Source: Arthrobacter sp. FW305-BF8
GTDB lineage: Bacteria; Actinomycetota; Actinomycetes; Actinomycetales; Micrococcaceae
NCBI RefSeq assembly: GCF_021789315.1
Contig: NZ_CP084561.1
Coordinates: 4,030,001-4,094,000, forward strand
Length of the DNA: 64,000 bases
Direction of reading: 5' to 3'
The notes below the pieces were generated by a model. The model saw nothing but the letters and a program-made list of their open reading frames with translations, did not search any database and was not told the DNA's origin. This document shows, one piece after another, positions 59,037-64,000 of this stretch; positions within the stretch are counted from its first letter, which is position 1, and each line of letters begins with the position of its first letter. Position numbers and translations under genes: made by a program.

Positions 59037-60860
59037 ATGTATCTGTTGCTCGCCGCCCACCCTGACGGCGCAGCCATACAGGAACTCACGGCAGCAGGCC
59101 GCCCCCACCCCGCCAATCCGGAGCCACGGATCGTCAGCCTGACCCCGCCGGGAGCCCGCGAGGAAGCCCCGCCACCGGTGGCGTCCCAAACGGCGCCCGA
59201 GACCGGAGCGCCAACCGCGCCCGGCAGCGGAACCGGGCTGGCCGCCGTCGTCCGCGAGCTCGAGAAGCGGCGCCCGCGCTGGATCTGGCACCGCACCCAG
59301 GACTGGTACCCGTCGCTGCTGGCGGCGGGCGTCGACGTGGAACGCTGCTACGACCTCTCCCTGTGCGGCGCCATCCTGGCCCATTCCGAGTTCACGGCCC
59401 ACACCCGGTACGCCAAAAACGCCGAGAAACTCACGCAGGACGACGAGCTGCAGCCGCCCCGGATGCTCCAGCCGCCCCCTCCGCCCGCGGACCAGGGCGC
59501 CCTCTTCGACGACCCGGGCACGGCAACCCAACCGCGGCAGACCCTGGCCGAGCTGCGCGCCGAATACGCTGCCCAGCAGGAGGCCCTCGCAGCCGCCGCG
59601 GGACCGGTTGCCGCAGGACCAACCGGCGCAGGTGACGGCAACCGGCGGCAGCGGCTCCAGCTCCTCCTCGCCGCCGAGTCGGCCAGCGCCCTGGTTGCGG
59701 CCGAGATGCAGCATGCCGGCGTGCCCTGGCGGGAGGAACTGCACGAGCACATCCTGGCCGAGCACCTGGGCCCGCGGCCGCCGCTTGGCCACCGCCCCGC
59801 CAAGCTCGAGGCCCTGAACACCGAACTTCGGGGCCTGCTGAACGCTCCGAGCCTCAATCCGGACTCGCCGCAGGAGCTGATGCGTGCCCTGCACCGCAAC
59901 GGCATCGAGGTGAAGTCCACCCGGCAATGGGAGCTGAAGGGATCCAGCCATCCGGCCATCGCGCCCCTGCTGGCCTACAAGAAACTGTCACGGCTGCACA
60001 CCGCCAACGGCTGGGCGTGGCTGGACGCCTGGGTGCGGAACGGGAGGTTCCGGCCCGAATACGTGGTGGGTGGGGTGGTGTCCGGCCGCTGGGCGTCACG
60101 CGGCGGCGGAGCACTGCAGATCCCCCGCCAGGTCCGCGGCGCCGTGCACGCAGACCCGGGACACAAGCTCATCGTGGCCGACGCGTCCCAGCTGGAACCC
60201 CGTGTTCTCGCCGCGCTCGCGCAGGATTCGTCCATGGCAGAGGCCGCCCGGGACCAGGATCTGTACGCGGGGATCGCCGCCAAGGGGTTCGGCGGCGACC
60301 GGGGCAAGGCAAAAATGGCTCTACTGGGCGCCATGTACGGGGCTACCTCAGGCGAGGCAGGCCGCCTGATGCCGCAGCTGGCCAAGACCTACCCGCGCGC
60401 GGTGGGCTTCGTCGAGCGCGCCGCCCGCGACGGCGAAGCCGGCAAGACCGTCACCTCGCGCCTTGGACGCAGCAGCCCGCCGCCGTCGGAACGGTGGTTC
60501 TTCAGCCAGCGCTCCACCTCGGCAGAGGAACAGCGCCGTGCCGACTCAATCGCGCGTTCCCGCGGACGGTTCACCCGGAACTTCGTTGTCCAGGGGTCCG
60601 CGGCGGACTGGGCGGCCTGTTGGCTGGCTGAACTACGACGGCGGCTGCGCACCATGCGTGCCGACGGTTCAGCCACGGGGGAACTCGTGTTTTTCCTGCA
60701 CGACGAGGTGATGGTCCACGCCCCCGACTCCGCCGTGGACGCCTGCATCCGGGCCATCGAGGACGCCGCCAACGCCGCCAAGGAGCTGCTCTTTGGCCCC
60801 ATTCCGGTCGAATTCCCGGTGAGCGTGGCCATCGTCGATTCCTACGACAACGCGAAGTAG
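59037..60860 (+). CDS. DNA polymerase I-like protein without 5' nuclease domain
   Basis: A 607-residue family A polymerase. The polymerase part (about 220-607) has motif A VADASQLEPRVLAALAQ, motif B with Lys...Tyr-Gly in AKMALLGAMYGATSGEAG, and motif C FFLHDEVMVHAPD. The N-terminal 170 residues correspond to a 3'-5' exonuclease fold, but the DxE and other acidic metal ligands are not apparent. Often annotated as bifunctional exonuclease/polymerase in Actinobacteria. ATG 59037 chosen because the protein-like part begins at MYLLLAAHPDG; the frame is open from 58863. Separate from the essential polA. Confidence 0.85.
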   Translation: MYLLLAAHPDGAAIQELTAAGRPHPANPEPRIVSLTPPGAREEAPPPVASQTAPETGAPTAPGSGTGLAAVVRELEKRRPRWIWHRTQDWYPSLLAAGVDVERCYDLSLCGAILAHSEFTAHTRYAKNAEKLTQDDELQPPRMLQPPPPPADQGALFDDPGTATQPRQTLAELRAEYAAQQEALAAAAGPVAAGPTGAGDGNRRQRLQLLLAAESASALVAAEMQHAGVPWREELHEHILAEHLGPRPPLGHRPAKLEALNTELRGLLNAPSLNPDSPQELMRALHRNGIEVKSTRQWELKGSSHPAIAPLLAYKKLSRLHTANGWAWLDAWVRNGRFRPEYVVGGVVSGRWASRGGGALQIPRQVRGAVHADPGHKLIVADASQLEPRVLAALAQDSSMAEAARDQDLYAGIAAKGFGGDRGKAKMALLGAMYGATSGEAGRLMPQLAKTYPRAVGFVERAARDGEAGKTVTSRLGRSSPPPSERWFFSQRSTSAEEQRRADSIARSRGRFTRNFVVQGSAADWAACWLAELRRRLRTMRADGSATGELVFFLHDEVMVHAPDSAVDACIRAIEDAANAAKELLFGPIPVEFPVSVAIVDSYDNAK

Positions 60861-60900
60861 CCGCAGACACCCGCCCGGAGAAGCCAGCCGAAGCGAAACG

Positions 60901-60969
60901 GGGGCGCTTTGACACGGGACAGGCCGCCCGCCGTCGTAATAGACGACGGCGGGACCGCCAAAGTGCCCC
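60901..60969. terminator. compound hairpin after the polymerase gene
   Basis: A perfect 11-bp stem CCCGCCGTCGT / ACGACGGCGGG (60927-60953) nested within outer arms GGGGCGCTTTG (60901-60911) and CAAAGTGCCCC (60959-60969; one G-U). It begins 40 bases past the stop codon. No U-run follows. The total size (69 bp) is close to that of the intergenic palindromes, but the halves are uneven. Confidence 0.55.
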
Positions 60970-61191
60970 ACGGCGGCACCGCCGGCCCGCCTGACGGCAG
61001 GACAATAGCTCCTTCCCAGGGGAAACAGAAGTCACATCCGTCACAGATGGAACGTGCGGTTGTACTGAGTAATGTACCGGCGAGTAGTTCGCTTCGTGTG
61101 GTGTGGGCCACTAAGCTCTATGGTGGCCGGGCAGTGGCAATAAGTTGGCCCGGCACGTGCGACGAAGCATCAGCAGGGGGTTTCCACGCCA
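60970..61191. other. upstream region of the YegP-like gene
   Basis: No gene is visible between the compound hairpin and 61192. Together with the hairpin the gap is 331 bases. A TTGTAC...AATGTACC stretch near 61056-61078 could include a promoter for the small gene downstream; nothing else is recognisable. Confidence 0.4.
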
Positions 61192-61383
61192 ATGGCGGGC
61201 AAGTTTGAAGTTCACCAGGACAGCGATCAGTCTTACAAATTCCGTCTCATCGATGGGGACGGAAACATCGTGGCAGAGTCGCCGCGGTTCAAGAGCGTTT
61301 CCGGAGTAGTGGCAGGCATCAACGCATTGCGCGAAAACGCCGCCACCGGCCTGGTGGTGGATCTGCGGAAATCGCAGCACTGA
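61192..61383 (+). CDS. YegP-family DUF1508 protein
   Basis: A 63-residue single-domain protein of the DUF1508/YegP family: KFEVHQDSDQSYKFRLIDGD, GNIVAESPRFKS, and the helix GVVAGINALRENA. The fold is a small alpha/beta domain, usually in one or two tandem copies; here one. Role unknown, possibly stress-related. ATG preceded by CAGGGGG at 12 bases. Confidence 0.88.
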   Translation: MAGKFEVHQDSDQSYKFRLIDGDGNIVAESPRFKSVSGVVAGINALRENAATGLVVDLRKSQH

Positions 61384-61442
61384 CAGCGGCGGAGTAGCCG
61401 GCGGAAGCACCGGCCCGGAACGGCCAAAGTCGGCAGTACCGC

Positions 61443-62120
61443 CTACAGATCCAGCGGGTGAAGCCTGGTCCTGTCCCAGGGCACGGCCCAGCCGAGCTGG
61501 TCGAACAGCTCGTTCAGGATCATTCCCGTGAAGCCCCAGACCACCAAGCTGTTCACGTTGAATGCCGGGCTCTGGAACGTCTGGTTCATGCGCGTCACGG
61601 CAGCCATGGTGCGGTTTTCGGGATCGAGCAGGTCGCGGACCGGCACCCGGAAGACCTGGGCGGACTCGGCGTAGTCCACCACCCGGACCGGCGACGGTGA
61701 GGCCCACCAGGCCAGGACCGGGGTCACCAGAAAGTTTCCGCGCGGAAGGGCCAGTTCCGGCAGGGCACCCAGCACTTCGACGCCTGAGGGGTCCACCCCG
61801 GTTTCCTCCTCCGCTTCCCGCAGGGCGGCCTCCACCGGAGTCTCCCCCACATGGATGCCGCCGCCGGGAAAGGCCACTTGGCCTGGATGGTCATCGAGGG
61901 TATGGGCGCGTTCCAGGAGCAGGACGTCCAAGTCGGCAGCCACGAGGGGCTTGCCGGAGGCCGCGGGCACATCGTCCAAGGCGCCGAAAAGGATCAGGAC
62001 GGCCGCCTTACGGGCAGCGGACTCGTCAACGGTCAGCTTGCGCCAGTAGGGATTGCGGGCAGGACCGGTCCCCGCCCTGATCGAATCGACGAGGTCCACC
62101 AGGTCCTCGCGCGCTGTCAT
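61443..62120 (-). CDS. Nudix hydrolase, coenzyme A pyrophosphatase type
   Basis: A 225-residue Nudix enzyme. The Nudix box [20 protein letters not shown] is complete, and the UPF0035-like stretch [20 protein letters not shown] just before it is typical of CoA pyrophosphatases (NudL/PCD1), which cut CoA to phosphopantetheine and ADP. The ATG at 62120 overlaps the nth stop codon by four bases (ATGA), which fixes the start against the longer frame from 62324. Confidence 0.9.
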   Translation of the reverse strand: MTAREDLVDLVDSIRAGTGPARNPYWRKLTVDESAARKAAVLILFGALDDVPAASGKPLVAADLDVLLLERAHTLDDHPGQVAFPGGGIHVGETPVEAALREAEEETGVDPSGVEVLGALPELALPRGNFLVTPVLAWWASPSPVRVVDYAESAQVFRVPVRDLLDPENRTMAAVTRMNQTFQSPAFNVNSLVVWGFTGMILNELFDQLGWAVPWDRTRLHPLDL

Positions 62121-63070
62121 GGCGTCCTCCGCTGTGATTCCATCCGGATCTCGGCGGCGCGGTGGGTCTCGGCCAGCAGCCTCGCCAGAAGCTCCTCGCT
62201 TCCGGGCGCCAGCTCGTATTTCAGCAGTTTCGCGGCCTTGGCGGGGTTCGTCTCGCCCGACCCAAAGCTGGGGCACCAGTTGGCCACGGCACAGGCCCCG
62301 CAGGCCGGCTTGCGGGCATGGCACACCCGCCGGCCGTGAAAGACCACCCGGTGGGACAGCATGGTCCAGTCCCTGGGCTCGAACAGTTCCGCCACGTCGG
62401 ACTCGATCCGGACCGGGTCGTCCGATTCCGTCCAGCCGAAGCGCCGCGCCAGTCGCCCGAAGTGGGTGTCCACCGTAATCCCCGGAACGCCGAACGCATT
62501 GCCCAGCACCACGTTCGCCGTTTTCCTTCCGACGCCCGGGAGCGTCACCAGGTCTTCCAGCCGTCCGGGCACCACGCCGTCGAACTCGTCCACCACGCGG
62601 TTGGCCAGCGCGAGGAGGTTCCGTGTTTTGGCGCGGAAAAACCCCGTCGGCTTGATGATGGCTTCCAGCTCGGCGGTGTCCGCTTCCGCCATGGCGCGGG
62701 CGTCCGGAAAGCGGGAAAAGAGCAGCGGCGTGATCAGGTTGACCGTCACGTCCGTGGTCTGCGCGGACAGCACCGTGGCCACGAGGAGCTCGAAGGGGTT
62801 CCGGAAGTCGAGCTCGGCGTGGGCGTACGGGTATTGCTCGGCGAGGGCCCGGTTGATCCTGCGCGCCCGGCGCTTCAGGGCCAGGGCCGACTCGCCGGAG
62901 CGGGCCCGCGGGCTCGCCGCGGGCCCGCTTTCGGCGGCGATGATTTCCGTGGGGGCCTCCCCGGAGACGCCCGCGGGGGTCTCCGCAGAGACGTCCGCGG
63001 GAGCGTCCCCGGAAGCAGGTGCCACCGGGATGCCCGGCGTGCCGCGCCGGCGCGAAGCGGAATCGGCCAC
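62117..63070 (-). CDS. nth: endonuclease III
   Basis: A DNA glycosylase/AP lyase that removes oxidised pyrimidines. Helix-hairpin-helix [13 protein letters not shown] with catalytic Lys, Asp in [12 protein letters not shown], and a four-Cys iron-sulfur cluster ([17 protein letters not shown]). The 317 residues include an unusual 65-residue N-terminal extension rich in Ala/Gly/Pro/Ser/Glu (repeats of [11 protein letters not shown] type) before the conserved core starts at [15 protein letters not shown]. Some of this might be untranslated if an internal start is used, but no internal ATG has a better ribosome-binding site. Confidence 0.92.
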   Translation of the reverse strand: MADSASRRRGTPGIPVAPASGDAPADVSAETPAGVSGEAPTEIIAAESGPAASPRARSGESALALKRRARRINRALAEQYPYAHAELDFRNPFELLVATVLSAQTTDVTVNLITPLLFSRFPDARAMAEADTAELEAIIKPTGFFRAKTRNLLALANRVVDEFDGVVPGRLEDLVTLPGVGRKTANVVLGNAFGVPGITVDTHFGRLARRFGWTESDDPVRIESDVAELFEPRDWTMLSHRVVFHGRRVCHARKPACGACAVANWCPSFGSGETNPAKAAKLLKYELAPGSEELLARLLAETHRAAEIRMESQRRTP

Positions 63071-63079
63071 GGCGGCAGG

Positions 63080-64000
63080 CTAGCCGCGCTCGATGTTGCT
63101 GAGGTCGCGCAGGACGCCCACCCGGCCGTCCGTGTGCTGGACCAGGAATTCATCCCCGCGGTCCTCCAGTGCCAGGACCCAGCCACCCGGCTCGATGCCG
63201 AACAGCGGTGCGCCGGTGCGCTCATCAACGGCCGTGCGGTGCTGGGCGACGGCGAACCAGAAGGCCTCGTGGACCTGCTCCTGTTCGGATTCCTCCGGCC
63301 GGCTTGCCGGGTCGACGGTGGCGCCGATCGGCTCCTGCGACCGCACCTGCTGCTGCACATCCACCCTCGGGTGGACGGCGGTGGCTGGCGTGGCAGAGGC
63401 AGCCCGCGCCGCCTCTGCTTCACGTGCCGCCTCCGCTGCACGTGCCGCCTCTGCTTGCCGCGCGGCAGCGTCGGGCTTGGCCTCGGCCACGGGAGCATCC
63501 GCTGCAGGAGCTTTTTGGCTGGCCGCTCCTGCGCCAGCCGCCGGGGGCACCGTGGCTGCGTCCGGCCGGGTCTGCTCGGCCTCCGGGGTGGCCGGTTGGA
63601 CGTCCGCGCCGGCTGCCTTGGCGGACGGCACTGCCGCGGTTTGCGCGGCGACGCCCCCGGTCTGCGCGGAGGGCTCTGCGCCTGCCTGCACGACGGCGGC
63701 CTGTCCCGTTTCCGGGGACGCCGCGGCACTGCTGGCCGCGTTGGCCGCGGGCCATGTTCCGGCCGCCGGCGCTACACCAGCTGCTCCGGCTGCTCCGGCT
63801 GCTCCGGCAATGGGAGCTGTAGCACCGGGAATTACCGCGCCGGCAGTTCCCGCCTGGGCCGCACCCTGCCCCTGCTGGCCGACCGCCGTCGCACCGTGAG
63901 ACACATGGCCGCGGGATTCTGGCCCCGCGCTTGCGCCAGTAACGCTGCCGGGGAAGACAGCGGCCGAAGCGGCTCCAGCGGAAGCGCCGGCGGAAGAAGT
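63080..64000 (-). CDS. Ala/Pro-rich protein with small C-terminal domain (5' end beyond window)
   Basis: The frame is open to the right edge. A GTG at 63904 could start a 274-residue protein, but the 32 codons upstream of it are equally Ala/Gly/Ser-rich, so the gene probably begins outside. Most of the protein is low-complexity (AARQAEAARAAEAAREAEAA-like, possibly helical). The last about 75 residues (HEAFWFAVAQHRTAVDERTG, FLVQHTDGRVGVLRDLSNIE) look folded. Not recognised. Lies ten bases before nth. Confidence 0.6.
   Translation of the reverse strand, partial: TSSAGASAGAASAAVFPGSVTGASAGPESRGHVSHGATAVGQQGQGAAQAGTAGAVIPGATAPIAGAAGAAGAAGVAPAAGTWPAANAASSAAASPETGQAAVVQAGAEPSAQTGGVAAQTAAVPSAKAAGADVQPATPEAEQTRPDAATVPPAAGAGAASQKAPAADAPVAEAKPDAAARQAEAARAAEAAREAEAARAASATPATAVHPRVDVQQQVRSQEPIGATVDPASRPEESEQEQVHEAFWFAVAQHRTAVDERTGAPLFGIEPGGWVLALEDRGDEFLVQHTDGRVGVLRDLSNIERG

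Overview
The window is high-GC, densely coded actinobacterial DNA. Gene content (Tad-type ATPase cluster beside a DUF1998 helicase, class I DAHP synthase with an aromatic leader peptide, many LacI-regulated sugar loci, GTG/TTG starts) points to the Micrococcaceae, most likely Arthrobacter or Pseudarthrobacter. This is inferred from protein character only; no rRNA or tRNA gene is visible.

Layout. 0-1.75 kb: a truncated BldC-like DNA-binding gene and a DAHP synthase preceded by an attenuator-like leader coding for Trp-Tyr-Ala-Tyr-Phe. 1.75-9.5 kb: an L-rhamnose operon (mutarotase, isomerase, bifunctional aldolase/dehydrogenase, kinase, MFS carrier) divergent from a LacI-type regulator. 9.6-26.6 kb: a carbohydrate island with two paralogous Gfo/Idh-DUF6807 fusion proteins, a GH42 beta-galactosidase, a three-gene ABC importer, a degenerate M24 peptidase homologue, a KdgD/enolase-superfamily/epimerase/Gfo-Idh operon and its LacI regulator. 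Several LacI-type operator sites (GAAAACGCTTTC-like) lie in its intergenic regions. 26.7-31.3 kb: TetR regulator, MFS carrier and GH3 beta-glucosidase. 31.3-33.5 kb: FadR-type regulator with two perfect palindromic operators and a lactate dehydrogenase-type flavoenzyme. 33.5-46.9 kb: mostly housekeeping genes (ArsR regulator, AcuC deacetylase, KtrB/KtrA potassium uptake, ProC, Ppx/GppA, SseB, topoisomerase I, ArsR regulator, a methyltransferase). 47-50.5 kb: a small membrane protein, two tandem paralogous lipoproteins, TrhO and a GNAT enzyme. 50.6-58.8 kb: the actinobacterial helicase/secretion neighbourhood (DEAH helicase, two TadE-like proteins, DUF4244, two TadB/C proteins, TadA ATPase, Ssd/CpaE-like protein). 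59-64 kb: DNA polymerase I-like protein, YegP-type protein, CoA pyrophosphatase, endonuclease III and an Ala/Pro-rich protein running off the right edge.

The most unusual signal is not a gene. Seven intergenic long inverted repeats, belonging to at least four unrelated sequence families, all measure 65 or 66 bp end to end. Six of the seven sit between convergent genes. They look like bidirectional 3'-end hairpins that may also be mobile or repetitive elements. Other unexplained structure: a 56-bp tandem array abutting the proC stop codon, and a 475-bp gene-free stretch upstream of proC holding two copies of a 13-bp motif, each followed by strong hairpins, which may encode small RNAs.
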